The notes: a model not told the origin generated them from the sequence alone. A DNA stretch of 25,322 nt from VGEM01 sp033764265 (GCA_033764265.1 JANRJB010000144.1:1-25322); one strand, 5' to 3'. Counted from the stretch's first letter, positions 1 through 9,033 are shown. Numbers and translations are program-made.

Positions 1-782
1 CCACGCGCACCCAGGGCTCGTTCGAGATCGCCGGACGCAGGCTGGGGGCGGACGTGGTGACCATGCCGATCGCGACATCTTCGGTGAAGAAGGGCGAGAC
101 GCTGGTGGACACGGCGATCACGCTGAACGCGATGCGGCCCGACCTGCTGGTGATCCGGCATGCGTCGTCCGGCGCGGTGAAGCTGCTTTCCAGGAAAGTG
201 GACTGCGCGGTGGTGAACGCCGGCGATGGCACGCACGAGCATCCCACGCAGGCGCTGCTGGATGCGCTGACCATCCGGCGGCGACTGGGCGATATCGGCA
301 GCCTGCGCATCGCGATCTGCGGCGATATCCTGCATTCGCGCGTGGCGCGTTCCAACGTGGCGCTGCTGAGCCTGATGGGGGCCGAGGTGCGGCTGATTGC
401 GCCACGGACGCTCACCCCGGCCGGCGCGGAGGGCTGGGGCGCCACTGTGTTCACCGACATGCGCAAGGGGCTGGAGGGCTGCGACGTGGTGATGGCGCTG
501 CGCCTGCAGCAGGAACGCATGGACGGCGCTTACCTGCCTTCGGCGCGCGAGTATTTTCACTTTTACGGGCTGGATGAGGAAAAGCTGGCCTGCGCCAAGC
601 CCAACGCCTTCGTGATGCATCCGGGACCGATGAATCGCGGCGTCGAGATCGCGAGCGGCGTCGCTGACAAGCCCGCGCGCTCGCTGATCACCGAACAGGT
701 GGAGATGGGCGTGGCCATTCGCATGGCCGTGCTGGAGACGCTGGCGAGGAACGCTCCGGATCAGGGGGCGAAAAACGCATGA
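1..782 (+). CDS. pyrB: Aspartate carbamoyltransferase catalytic chain, 5' end outside window
   Basis: Catalyses carbamoyl phosphate + L-aspartate to N-carbamoyl-L-aspartate, the committed step of cytosolic pyrimidine synthesis. The reading frame is open from position 3, where it reads TRTQGSFE, the remnant of the carbamoyl-phosphate loop (usually STRTRxSFE). The gene therefore begins left of the window, and the ATG/GTG codons near 54-63 are internal. Further hallmarks are HPTQALLD starting at 240 (the HPxQ carbamoyl-phosphate motif) and MHPGPMNRGVEI near 616-651 (the conserved HPGPxNRGxE aspartate-domain loop). About 259 residues of a protein usually slightly above 300 are present. Its stop overlaps the start of the next gene in an ATGA arrangement (779-782), indicating translational coupling with the PyrC homologue. 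The family assignment is secure; oligomer type cannot be judged here. Confidence 0.96.
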   Translation, partial: TRTQGSFEIAGRRLGADVVTMPIATSSVKKGETLVDTAITLNAMRPDLLVIRHASSGAVKLLSRKVDCAVVNAGDGTHEHPTQALLDALTIRRRLGDIGSLRIAICGDILHSRVARSNVALLSLMGAEVRLIAPRTLTPAGAEGWGATVFTDMRKGLEGCDVVMALRLQQERMDGAYLPSAREYFHFYGLDEEKLACAKPNAFVMHPGPMNRGVEIASGVADKPARSLITEQVEMGVAIRMAVLETLARNAPDQGAKNA

Positions 783-2056
783 GCGGGGCCCTGCTGATCG
801 AGAATGCGCGGCTGGTTGACCCCGCTTCGGGACGCGACGAGATCGGCGCGCTGCTGGTCGAGGACGGAAAGATCGCGGCGCTCGGCAAGGCTTCGGCGAA
901 AAGCGCGGAGCGGATCGATGCGAAGGGGGCTGTCCTGGCGCCCGGGCTGATCGACCTGCGCGTGAAGACGGGCGAGCCGGGCGCGGAGAACAAGGAGACG
1001 CTGGAGACGGCGAGCCTCGCGGCGGCGGCGGGCGGCGTGACCACGTTCGTGGTGATGCCCGACACGGATCCAGTGATCGACAGCGTGGCGCTGGTGGATT
1101 TCATCCGGCGGCGCGGGCGCGACCGCGCAGCAGTGAAGGTGCTGCCTTCGGGCGGGCTGACGATCGGCCTCGCCGGGGAACGCATGGCGGAGCTGGGCCT
1201 GCAGACCGAGGCCGGCGCGGTGATGCTGACCAATGGCGACAAGCCGGTGAGCGATGCGGGCCTGATGCGCAGGTCAATGAGTTATGCCAACGGTTTCGGC
1301 GCGCTGATCGCGTCGCGGCCCGACACGCCGGCGCTGAGCCGGGACACCGTCATGACGGCAGGCGCGTTCGCGGCCCGGCTGGGCCTGCGCGGCGCACCGC
1401 CGGAAGCGGAGTGGATCGCGCTGGGGCGCGATCTCATGCTGGGCGGGATGACCGGCGCGCGCGTGCGGGTGGTCTGCATCTCGACGGCGCGATCGCTGGC
1501 GGCGGTGGAACGCGCGAAGGCCGCAGGCGTGAAGGCCGCGTGTTCCGTCGCCGCCTATTCGCTGTTCTTCAACGAGATCGATGTCGGGGACTATCTGACC
1601 TACTGCAAGGTGCAGCCGCCTTTCCGGACGGAAGACGACCGCATGGCGCTGATCGACGGGCTGAAGCGCGGCGCCATTGATGCGGTGGTGTCGGCGCACG
1701 ATCCGCAGCCGCCCGAGGACAAGCGCCTGCCGATCGCCGAGGCGGCGTTTGGCGCGGTCGGACTTGAAACGCTGTTGCCGGCGCTGCTGAGCCTGGTGGT
1801 GCGCGAGGATCTGGACATGGTCGATGCGCTACGGCCGGTGACGTGCGGGCCGGCGGACCTGCTTGGCCTGCCCCAGGGGCGGCTTGACGTGGGCGCGCCG
1901 GCGGACCTGGTGCTGTTCGATCCCGAGGCGCCGTGGCTGTGCACCCGCGAGGACCTGCTGTCGCGCTCCAAGAACTCGCCGTTCGACGGCCGCAAGCTGG
2001 AAGGGCGCGTGTTGCGCACGTTTGTCGATGGCCGCACAGTCTTCCGGCGGACCTAG
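779..2056 (+). CDS. pyrC: Dihydroorotase homologue, probably non-catalytic PyrC' partner of PyrB
   Basis: A 425-residue amidohydrolase-fold protein of the dihydroorotase family. It overlaps the pyrB stop by 4 bp and is preceded by a GGGGG-rich Shine-Dalgarno. The overall pattern is dihydroorotase: PGLID, AAAAGGVTTFVVMPDTDP and a C-terminal GAPADLVLFDP, SRSKNSPFDG segment. The metal-binding signature is gone, however. The usual DxHxHxREPG reads D59-L-R61-V-K63-T-G-EPG, so both histidines are replaced. The later HxxHxST site reads VCISTARS, and TDHAPH reads SAHDPQ. Pseudomonas-type PyrC' proteins are known to be inactive dihydroorotase homologues needed for aspartate transcarbamoylase assembly. 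By analogy I infer a structural role, with the active dihydroorotase encoded elsewhere. The symbol pyrC follows usual annotation; pyrC' or pyrX would be more accurate. Confidence 0.9.
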   Translation: MSGALLIENARLVDPASGRDEIGALLVEDGKIAALGKASAKSAERIDAKGAVLAPGLIDLRVKTGEPGAENKETLETASLAAAAGGVTTFVVMPDTDPVIDSVALVDFIRRRGRDRAAVKVLPSGGLTIGLAGERMAELGLQTEAGAVMLTNGDKPVSDAGLMRRSMSYANGFGALIASRPDTPALSRDTVMTAGAFAARLGLRGAPPEAEWIALGRDLMLGGMTGARVRVVCISTARSLAAVERAKAAGVKAACSVAAYSLFFNEIDVGDYLTYCKVQPPFRTEDDRMALIDGLKRGAIDAVVSAHDPQPPEDKRLPIAEAAFGAVGLETLLPALLSLVVREDLDMVDALRPVTCGPADLLGLPQGRLDVGAPADLVLFDPEAPWLCTREDLLSRSKNSPFDGRKLEGRVLRTFVDGRTVFRRT

Positions 2057-2076
2057 TTCGCGCAGGGAAGTGGGCC

Positions 2077-2712
2077 ATGACCGCAACGACACTGATGATG
2101 TTCGGCGGCCTTGCGCTTGTCGGTTACCTGCTGGGTTCGATTCCGTTCGGGCTTGTGATCACGAAGCTGGCTGGCCTGGGCGACATTCGCGCCATCGGAT
2201 CGGGCAATATCGGCGCGACGAACGTGCTGCGCACCGGGCGCAAGGACCTGGCGCTGGCGACACTCTTGCTCGACGGCGGCAAAGGCGCCATCGCCGTCGT
2301 GGCCGCGCGCGCCATCGGCGACGGTGCGCCGGGCATGGCGCTGGCCCTGGTCGCCGGGCTGTTCGCGGTGGTCGGGCACAACTTTCCGGTCTGGCTGCAA
2401 TTCAAGGGCGGCAAGGGCGTGGCCACGACCATCGGCACCATGTTCGCCGCCAATCCGATCGTGGGCGCGGCCGCTTGCGCCACCTGGCTGGCGGTCGCGG
2501 CGCTGTTTCGCATTTCGTCGTTGTCCGCGCTGGTCGCGTTGGCCGCGACGCCGCTGGTGGCCTGGGCGACCGGAGACACGGCCTCGATCCCGGTGTTTGC
2601 CGGGCTGGCGGCGCTGGGCTGGGCGCGCCACCATGCCAACATCCGCCGGCTGCTCGCGGGTCAGGAGCCGAAGATCGGCGCGGGCAAGGCCAAGCCAGAA
2701 ACTTCAGCATGA
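2077..2712 (+). CDS. plsY: Acyl-phosphate:glycerol-3-phosphate acyltransferase PlsY
   Basis: Inner-membrane enzyme that transfers an acyl group from acyl-phosphate to sn-1 of glycerol-3-phosphate, the first step of phospholipid synthesis. The 211-residue product is strongly hydrophobic, with several membrane segments. It carries the three family motifs in order: GSIPFG near residue 17, GSGNIGATNVLR near 41-52, and GHNFPVWLQFKGGKGVATT near 101-119. The frame is open further upstream into pyrC. The ATG at 2077 was chosen because AGGGAAG lies just ahead of it and the protein then starts directly at the first membrane helix. It lies 20 bp after the pyrC stop, and its own stop overlaps the dprA start by 3 bases, so the genes are probably co-transcribed. 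Confidence 0.96.
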   Translation: MTATTLMMFGGLALVGYLLGSIPFGLVITKLAGLGDIRAIGSGNIGATNVLRTGRKDLALATLLLDGGKGAIAVVAARAIGDGAPGMALALVAGLFAVVGHNFPVWLQFKGGKGVATTIGTMFAANPIVGAAACATWLAVAALFRISSLSALVALAATPLVAWATGDTASIPVFAGLAALGWARHHANIRRLLAGQEPKIGAGKAKPETSA

Positions 2713-3833
2713 ACGCGGCCGCTACCGACGAAGAAGTCATCGATCATGTTCGGCTGATCCAGACCGAAGGCGTCGGGCCGGCGACGTTCAAGGCATTGGT
2801 GGCGCGCTTCGGTTCGGCGGGTGCGGCGATCGAACGCCTGCCCGACCTGGCCCACCGCGCCGGACGCGGGCGGCGTCTGGCCCCGGCTCCGCGCGAGGCC
2901 GCGACCGAACTGCTTGCGACCGCGCGGAAAAAAGGCTTCGTCGCGCTGGCCATGGCCGACGGCCGATATCCGGCCCTGCTCGCCCAGATTGACGACGCGC
3001 CGCCGGTGTTGTGGGTCAAAGGCGATGCCGCGCTGCTTGGCGCGCCGTGCATCGGCATGGTCGGCGCCCGCAACGCCAGCCTGAATGGCCGCCGCTTCGC
3101 CGCCAAACTGGCCGCCGATCTGGCGCGGTCCGGGCTGGTGGTGGTTTCGGGCCTGGCCCGGGGTATCGATGGGGCGGCCCATGATGGCGCATTGTCGGCC
3201 GGACGTACCGTCGCCGTCCTGGCCGGCGGACCCGATGTGATTTACCCGCCGGAACATGCCGAATTGTGGCGCCGCATCGCCGACACGGGCGCAATCGTTT
3301 CGGAGATGCCGCTTGGCACCGAGCCTTTGGCAGCCCACTTCCCACGCCGCAACCGGATCATTTCCGGTTTGTCCCGCGGCGTGGTGGTGGTCGAGGCCAC
3401 GCCCAAATCGGGTTCGCTGATCACCGCCCGTTATGCCCTCGACCAAGACCGCGAGGTGCTTGCCGTGCCCGGCTCGCCGCTTGATCCCCGGGCCCATGGA
3501 CCCAACGGCCTGATTCGGGATGGGGCCACTCTTGTCCAAAGCGCGGACGATGTGGTTGACGCTCTGGCCGGCCCGCCCCGATTGCGCGAAGGCGCCGCAG
3601 CGAGCCTTCCTCAAGCCGGCCAAGCGACTGAAAAATATGACGAAAGCGATATTTCAGCGGTCCAGACTGAAGTTGAGGCATTGCTTGGCCCAACCCCGGT
3701 TGGTGTTGACGAACTGGTGCGCCAGTGCCAAGTGTCCGCCCCCGTCATGGCCCAGGCCTTGATGGAGTTGGAACTGGCCGGCCGGATCGAGCGTTTGCCG
3801 GGCAATCGTGTGGCAGCCGTCGGAAGGGTTTGA
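2709..3833 (+). CDS. dprA: DNA-processing protein DprA
   Basis: Single-strand DNA-binding protein that loads RecA onto incoming DNA during natural transformation; it is widespread even in bacteria not known to be competent. The 374 residues contain an N-terminal helix-hairpin-helix/SAM-like region (LIQTEGVGPATFKALV, about residues 16-31). A Rossmann-like DprA core follows with GMVGARNAS, VVSGLARGIDGAAHDGAL, FPRRNRIISGLSRGVVVVEA and SGSLITARYALDQDREVLAVPG. A C-terminal winged-helix DprA domain comes last (from roughly 315, VDELVRQCQVSAPVMAQALMELELAGRIER). The ATG at 2709 overlaps the plsY TGA (ATGA). The open frame extends far upstream, but that part is out-of-frame translation of pyrC and plsY. 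A plsY-dprA-topA order is common in alphaproteobacteria. Confidence 0.96.
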   Translation: MNAAATDEEVIDHVRLIQTEGVGPATFKALVARFGSAGAAIERLPDLAHRAGRGRRLAPAPREAATELLATARKKGFVALAMADGRYPALLAQIDDAPPVLWVKGDAALLGAPCIGMVGARNASLNGRRFAAKLAADLARSGLVVVSGLARGIDGAAHDGALSAGRTVAVLAGGPDVIYPPEHAELWRRIADTGAIVSEMPLGTEPLAAHFPRRNRIISGLSRGVVVVEATPKSGSLITARYALDQDREVLAVPGSPLDPRAHGPNGLIRDGATLVQSADDVVDALAGPPRLREGAAASLPQAGQATEKYDESDISAVQTEVEALLGPTPVGVDELVRQCQVSAPVMAQALMELELAGRIERLPGNRVAAVGRV

Positions 3834-3875
3834 GTTTGTTAACGATTCTCCTCTAGTCCGACACCGATGAAGCAA

Positions 3876-3911
3876 CTTGGGCCGCTTGCGGGTGGCATCG
3901 CGGGACCCAAG
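3876..3911 (+). promoter_or_regulatory. Hairpin in the dprA-topA spacer (topA leader)
   Basis: An imperfect inverted repeat lies between the dprA stop and the topA start. Outer arms are CTTGGG (3876-3881) and CCCAAG (3906-3911); inner arms are CCGC (3882-3885) and GCGG (3900-3903), with a two-base bulge. No T-run follows it, so it does not look like an intrinsic terminator. It could be leader structure ahead of topA or chance. The rest of the spacer (3834-3958) shows only an AT-rich patch near 3836-3856 and the topA Shine-Dalgarno. Confidence 0.3.
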
Positions 3912-3958
3912 CCTCAGATTCGAAGCGCAACAAAGTGAAGAGAGCAGGACGCGCCTGG

Positions 3959-6667
3959 ATGCAGGTCGTCATCGTTGAATCGCCAGCCAAGGCCAAGACC
4001 ATCAACAAGTACCTGGGTGACGGGTACAAGGTGCTGGCGTCCTACGGCCATGTTCGCGACCTGCCGCCCAAGGACGGCTCGGTCCGTCCCGACAAAGACT
4101 TCGAGATGGACTGGGAGGTCGCGGACTCCTCGGTCAAGCATCTCAAGCAGATCGCCGAAGCCGTCGCCGACGCCGATGGCGTGATCCTGGCCACCGACCC
4201 CGACCGCGAGGGCGAAGCGATTTCCTGGCACGTGTTGCAGGAGCTGAAGCGCCGCAAGGTGCTGCACGGCGCAAAGGTTCAGCGCGTCACGTTCAATGCC
4301 ATCACCAAGGCCTCGATCCTCGAGGCCATGAAACACCCGCGCGAGCTGGACCAGCCGCTGATCGACGCCTACCTGGCGCGGCGCGCGCTTGATTACCTGG
4401 TCGGATTCACGCTGTCGCCGGTGCTGTGGCGCAAGCTGCCCGGCAGCCGCTCGGCGGGGCGTGTGCAGTCGGTCGCGCTGCGCATGATCTGCGACCGCGA
4501 ACTCGAGATCGAGAAATTCAAGCCGCAGGAATACTGGTCGGTCGAGGCTGAACTTCAGACCGCTGCCAAGGAAAAGTTCGCGGCGCGGCTGACCCATATC
4601 GACGGCAAGAAACTGGACAAGTTCGACCTGTCCAACGCTGAACTGGCCCAACGCGCCGCCGCGGCGGTGCGCTCCGGCGCTTTCACCGTCGCCGACGTCG
4701 AGAAGAAAACCAAACAGCGCCGCCCCTACGCGCCCTTTACCACCTCGACCCTGCAGATGGATGCCTCGCGGCGCCTGTACTTCAGCGCCCGGCAGACCAT
4801 GGACCATGCTCAACGCCTTTACGAAGGCGTGGACATCGGCGGCGAAACCGTCGGCCTGATCACCTACATGCGCACCGACGGTGTGCAGATGGACCCGGAA
4901 GCCATCGTCGCTGTGCGCGCGCTGATCAAGAAGGACTACGGCGACAAGTTCCTGCCTGAAACGCCGCGGGTGTACACCGCCAAGGCCAAAAACGCCCAGG
5001 AAGCCCATGAGGCGATCAGGCCCACCGATCCGCGCCGGCGGCCCGAAGACGTTGCCAAATATGTGTCGCCTGAACAATTGAAGCTCTACGACTTGATCTG
5101 GAAGCGCACGGTGGCGAGCCAGATGGAATCTGCGCTGGTCGACCAGGTGGCTGCGACGCTGTCGGTGCCCGATGCGGCCGTGCAGTTGCGCGCCAACGGC
5201 TCGGTCATCACTTTCAAGGGCTTTCTGGAAGTCTACGAGGAAGGCCCGTCGCTGGCAAAGGCGAGCGAGGAAGAAGAAGAAGGCATGGGCCGCATCCTGC
5301 CGCCGCTCGACCAGGGCCAGGCGGTGACGGTCGATCAGGTCACGCCCAGCCAGCATTTCACCCAACCGCCACCGCGCTTTTCGGAAGCGAGCCTGGTCAA
5401 GGCGCTGGAAGAAAAAGGCATCGGCAGGCCGTCGACCTACGCCTCGATCATCCAGGTGCTGCAGGATCGCAAGTACGTGCGCATGGACAGCCGGCGGTTC
5501 ATCCCCGAGGACCGCGGCCGCATCGTCATCGCGTTCCTGGAAAGCTTCTTCGGTCACTACGTCGAATACGACTTCACCGCCAAGCTGGAAGAGCAGCTCG
5601 ACGACGTGTCGGGCGGCCGGTTGAAGTGGAAGGACGTGCTGGCGGAGTTCTGGCGCGACTTCATCGCCGCCGTGGACGGCACCAAGGATCTCAGCCGCAC
5701 CGCCGTGATCGACGCGCTCGACGCGATGCTGGAACCCCACCTGTTCCCCGAGCGCGCCGACGGATCAAATCCCCGCGTCTGCCCGGCCTGCAGTGATGGC
5801 CGCATCGGATTGAAGTTCGGCCGCTTCGGCGCGTTCATCGGCTGCAGCCGCTACCCCGAGTGCCGCTACACCCGCCCGCTGGGCGCGCCCGAGCCGGGCC
5901 CGGGGGCCATCGGTTTGGACAAGCCGAAGGAACTGGGCGTCGACCCCGCCACCGGCAAGATGGTCACGCTGCGCGCCGGGCCCTACGGCCTGTACGTGCA
6001 GTTGGGCGAGCCCGAACCGGTCCCGCCCGCGCCGGAAAAAGCCAACGGCGAAGCGAAAGCCGGCGCCAACGGTAAAGCCAAGGCCGCCGCCAAGGCAAAA
6101 ATTTCCGCTAAGCCGAAGCGCGCCAAGAAGCCCGAGTTCATCAAGCCCAAGCGCGCCTCGCTGCCCAAGGGTACCGACGCGGCCGCGCTCGACCTCGAAC
6201 GCGCGCTCAAGATTCTCTCGCTGCCGCGCGAAGTGGGCGGCCATCCGGAGACCGGCGAGATCATCTACGCCGGCATCGGACGGTTCGGACCGTATCTCAA
6301 GATGGGCACCCGTTACGTGTCGCTGAAGGGCGATGACGACGTGCTCGAGATCGGGCTCAATCGCGCGGTCGTGGTGCTGGCCGAGGCCAAGCCCAAGGGC
6401 CAAGGCCGCGGCGCGCCCGGCAAGGTGATCGGCAATCATCCCGCGGACGGCAAGTCGATCACGCTGAAGGCCGGCCGCTACGGCCATTACGTCCAGCATG
6501 GACAAATTCGCGCCACCATCCCGCGCGACACCGAACCGGATTCGGTGACGGTGGACGCGGCCATCGCCCTCTTGACGGCCAGGGCGGCAAAGGCGACACC
6601 GGGCAAAGCGACCGGCTCGCGTCGCGGCGGCCGCCGCGGTGCCGCCGGCACCGCCGCCGAAGCCTGA
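3959..6667 (+). CDS. topA: DNA topoisomerase I (type IA, omega protein)
   Basis: Relaxes negative supercoils through a transient 5'-phosphotyrosine link. The 902-residue protein begins with the TOPRIM domain (VVIVESPAKAKTINKYLG; ATDPDREGEAISWH near 80-93). The active-site tyrosine is Y303 in GLITYMRTDG, and the strand-passage region includes LPGSRSAGRVQSVALR. A single C4 zinc ribbon starts at C608/C611 (CPAC...CSRYPEC). It is followed by three topoisomerase C-terminal repeats (GPYGLYVQLGE, GRFGPYLKMG, GRYGHYVQHG), a Lys/Ala-rich linker between the first two and a basic Gly/Ala tail. I chose ATG 3959, which gives the usual M-x-VVIVESPAKAKT start and has AGCAGGA about 9 bases ahead; an in-frame GTG at 3935 would add 8 residues. 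The stop lies 4 bases before the rnr start. Confidence 0.97.
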   Translation: MQVVIVESPAKAKTINKYLGDGYKVLASYGHVRDLPPKDGSVRPDKDFEMDWEVADSSVKHLKQIAEAVADADGVILATDPDREGEAISWHVLQELKRRKVLHGAKVQRVTFNAITKASILEAMKHPRELDQPLIDAYLARRALDYLVGFTLSPVLWRKLPGSRSAGRVQSVALRMICDRELEIEKFKPQEYWSVEAELQTAAKEKFAARLTHIDGKKLDKFDLSNAELAQRAAAAVRSGAFTVADVEKKTKQRRPYAPFTTSTLQMDASRRLYFSARQTMDHAQRLYEGVDIGGETVGLITYMRTDGVQMDPEAIVAVRALIKKDYGDKFLPETPRVYTAKAKNAQEAHEAIRPTDPRRRPEDVAKYVSPEQLKLYDLIWKRTVASQMESALVDQVAATLSVPDAAVQLRANGSVITFKGFLEVYEEGPSLAKASEEEEEGMGRILPPLDQGQAVTVDQVTPSQHFTQPPPRFSEASLVKALEEKGIGRPSTYASIIQVLQDRKYVRMDSRRFIPEDRGRIVIAFLESFFGHYVEYDFTAKLEEQLDDVSGGRLKWKDVLAEFWRDFIAAVDGTKDLSRTAVIDALDAMLEPHLFPERADGSNPRVCPACSDGRIGLKFGRFGAFIGCSRYPECRYTRPLGAPEPGPGAIGLDKPKELGVDPATGKMVTLRAGPYGLYVQLGEPEPVPPAPEKANGEAKAGANGKAKAAAKAKISAKPKRAKKPEFIKPKRASLPKGTDAAALDLERALKILSLPREVGGHPETGEIIYAGIGRFGPYLKMGTRYVSLKGDDDVLEIGLNRAVVVLAEAKPKGQGRGAPGKVIGNHPADGKSITLKAGRYGHYVQHGQIRATIPRDTEPDSVTVDAAIALLTARAAKATPGKATGSRRGGRRGAAGTAAEA

Positions 6668-6671
6668 GTAA

Positions 6672-8951
6672 TTGACCGCACCGTCCCGTCCGCCCGGCCG
6701 CAAGGCCAAGCACGCCGCGCCTCTGCCGACCGCCGAACAGGTCGCCGATTTCATCCGCGAGTCCCAAGGCCGCGTCGGCCATCGCGAGATCGCCCGCGCC
6801 TTCGGACTGAAGGGCGGCGGCGCGAAAATGGCGGTCAAAGCCCTGCTAAAGGACCTCGCGGTCTCGGGCCGCATCGTGAAATCCCGCGGCCGCCGTTTCG
6901 TTGGACGCGGCGCGCTGCCGCCGGTCGACGTGGTCGAAATCACCGCCGTCGACAGCGATGGCGACCAGTTCGCCAAGCCCGTCAATTGGGCGTTCGACGC
7001 GCCGCCGCCGGCCATCGTGATCGTTCCGGCCAAGGCCCGCGGCCTCACCCTCGGCATCGGCGACCGGGTGCTCGCCAAGCTGATCCCGGCGGGCGACGAC
7101 GCCTATGAAGCCCGCCCCATCAAGAAAATCGCCGCGGCGGCGTCGCGCGTGCTGGGTGTCCTCGAGATCGCCGCCGGCGTCGGACGCCTGAAACCGGCCG
7201 ATCGCCGCTTCCGCTTCGACGTGGTGATCGCCGCCGCAGACTGGGGCGATGCGCAATCGGGTGACCTGGTTGCGGTCGAGATCATCGCCACGCCGCGTCA
7301 CGGCCCGCAACGCGCCCGCGTGGTCGAACGCATCGGCAAGCTGGGCCGGGTCGGCAGCCTGAGCCTGATCGCCGTCCATGCCCACGGCATCCCGCATGAG
7401 TTTTCCAACGACGCGCTCGCCCAGGCCAAACGCGCCGGCCCGGCGACCCTTGACGGCCGCGAGGATCTGCGCGCCGTGCCGCTGGTCACCATCGACGGCG
7501 CGGATGCGCGCGATTTCGACGACGCGGTCTGGGCCGAGCCCGATCCCGATCCCGGCAATCCAGGCGGCTGGCGGCTGATCGTCGCCATCGCCGACGTCGC
7601 CTGGTACGTGCGCCCCGGCGACGCACTCGACCGCGACGCCTACGAACGCGGCAACTCGGTCTATTTTCCCGACCGTGTCGTGCCCATGTTGCCGGAGGAA
7701 TTGTCGAACGGCTGGTGCTCGCTCAAGCCCAACGAGGACCGGCCGTGCCTAGCCGCTCATCTGTGGATTGACGCGGACGGCCGGCTGAAGCGGCACCGGT
7801 TCGTGCGCGGTTTGATGCGGTCGGCGGCGCGGCTGACCTACGATCAGGCCCAAGCCCTGCGCGATGGGCTGCCGGGCGAGCACGGCCCGGAGTTCGCCGC
7901 GCGCGTCATCGCGCCCCTCTACGGCGCCTTCGGGGCGCTCAAGTCGGCCCGCCACAAGCGCGGCACGCTGGACCTTGACCTGATCGAACGGCAGATCATG
8001 GTCGACCGCGAGGGGCACATCACCGGCGTCAAGCCCCGGCCCCGCTTCGACAGCCATCGGCTGATCGAGGAGTTCATGATCACGGCGAACGTTGCGGCTG
8101 CCGAGACACTGGAACCGACTGCGTACCCGTGTGTCTATCGCGTTCACGAGCCGCCCGATCCCGAGCGGGTGCATAATCTCGGCGAGGCGCTGGCGACCCT
8201 GGATCTGAAAATACCCCATGGCGGATTGGCCAAGCCGGCCGACTTCAACCGCGTGCTCGACAAGGTGCGCGGTGGACCGCACGAGCATCTGGTCAACATG
8301 CTGGTGCTGCGCTGCCAGTCGCAGGCGGTCTACAGCCATGTCAACAAAGGCCACTTCGGCCTGGCGTTGCGGCGGTATGCGCACTTCACATCCCCGATCC
8401 GGCGCTACTCCGATCTGTTGGTACACCGGGCGCTGATCGCGGCCTGCCGGCTCGATGGCGGCGGCGGGTGGGACCCGCGCCGCGACCCGGACCTCGATGC
8501 AATCACCGGCCACATCTCCATGACCGAGCGGCGCGCCGCGGCGGCCGAGCGCGAGACCGTCGACCGCTTCACCGCCGCCTTTCTGTCGAGCAAGATCGAC
8601 GCCGTGTTCCCCGGGCGCGTCAACGGCGTGTCGCGCTTTGGCGCCTTTGTCACATTGAACGACAGCGGCGCCGACGGCATCCTGCCGCACCGCCATTTAC
8701 CACACGATTTTTATGACTTTGACGAGAAGGGTCACCGGCTGGTGGGCCGGCGCCACGGGCTGGTGCTGCGGGTGGGTGACCCGGTGCTCGTCCGCCTCTT
8801 GGAAACGGACGAAATTACGGGCAGTATTGTTTACGAATTTGCCGGAACCGCGGATCACGCCGGGTCGAGAAAGGTAGAAACCCCGGGTCGATCCGATGGA
8901 ATCGACAAGCGTCGCGCAGCGCGGAAAGACTGGCGCAAACGCCGACGTTAA
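6672..8951 (+). CDS. rnr: Ribonuclease R (3'-5' exoribonuclease, VacB family)
   Basis: Processive 3'-5' exoribonuclease that degrades structured RNA and acts in RNA quality control. The 759 residues show an N-terminal winged-helix region (about 20-75), cold-shock OB domains (about 85-240) and a catalytic RNB domain. The metal site is D278-A-R-D281-F-D283-D284, followed by YERGNSVYFPDRVVPMLPEELSNG and YAHFTSPIRRYSDLLVHRALI. A C-terminal S1 RNA-binding domain (FPGRVNGVSRFGAFVTL, about 640-720) ends in a basic tail. The best start is a TTG at 6672, four bases after topA, because no ATG or GTG occurs in frame before the winged-helix region. No strong Shine-Dalgarno is visible, which suggests re-initiation by ribosomes finishing topA. 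Confidence 0.95.
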   Translation: MTAPSRPPGRKAKHAAPLPTAEQVADFIRESQGRVGHREIARAFGLKGGGAKMAVKALLKDLAVSGRIVKSRGRRFVGRGALPPVDVVEITAVDSDGDQFAKPVNWAFDAPPPAIVIVPAKARGLTLGIGDRVLAKLIPAGDDAYEARPIKKIAAAASRVLGVLEIAAGVGRLKPADRRFRFDVVIAAADWGDAQSGDLVAVEIIATPRHGPQRARVVERIGKLGRVGSLSLIAVHAHGIPHEFSNDALAQAKRAGPATLDGREDLRAVPLVTIDGADARDFDDAVWAEPDPDPGNPGGWRLIVAIADVAWYVRPGDALDRDAYERGNSVYFPDRVVPMLPEELSNGWCSLKPNEDRPCLAAHLWIDADGRLKRHRFVRGLMRSAARLTYDQAQALRDGLPGEHGPEFAARVIAPLYGAFGALKSARHKRGTLDLDLIERQIMVDREGHITGVKPRPRFDSHRLIEEFMITANVAAAETLEPTAYPCVYRVHEPPDPERVHNLGEALATLDLKIPHGGLAKPADFNRVLDKVRGGPHEHLVNMLVLRCQSQAVYSHVNKGHFGLALRRYAHFTSPIRRYSDLLVHRALIAACRLDGGGGWDPRRDPDLDAITGHISMTERRAAAAERETVDRFTAAFLSSKIDAVFPGRVNGVSRFGAFVTLNDSGADGILPHRHLPHDFYDFDEKGHRLVGRRHGLVLRVGDPVLVRLLETDEITGSIVYEFAGTADHAGSRKVETPGRSDGIDKRRAARKDWRKRRR

Positions 8952-9033
8952 GGAAGGGCCGAGCCCGAACTTGGCCCCGTCAAGAAACTGCAAGGTGGTG
9001 ACGTCAAAGCAGTGGAATGAGCAGGGTTCGGCG

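Noticed and set aside
1863..2708. Upstream extension of the dprA frame
   Set aside because: It runs through pyrC and plsY in another frame and is Arg/Cys-rich without homology; DprA begins at 2709.
3914..5740. 608-codon open frame antisense to topA
   Set aside because: It is opposite a gene with unmistakable topoisomerase motifs; its translation is low-complexity and matches no family I recognise. Long antisense frames are expected at this GC content.
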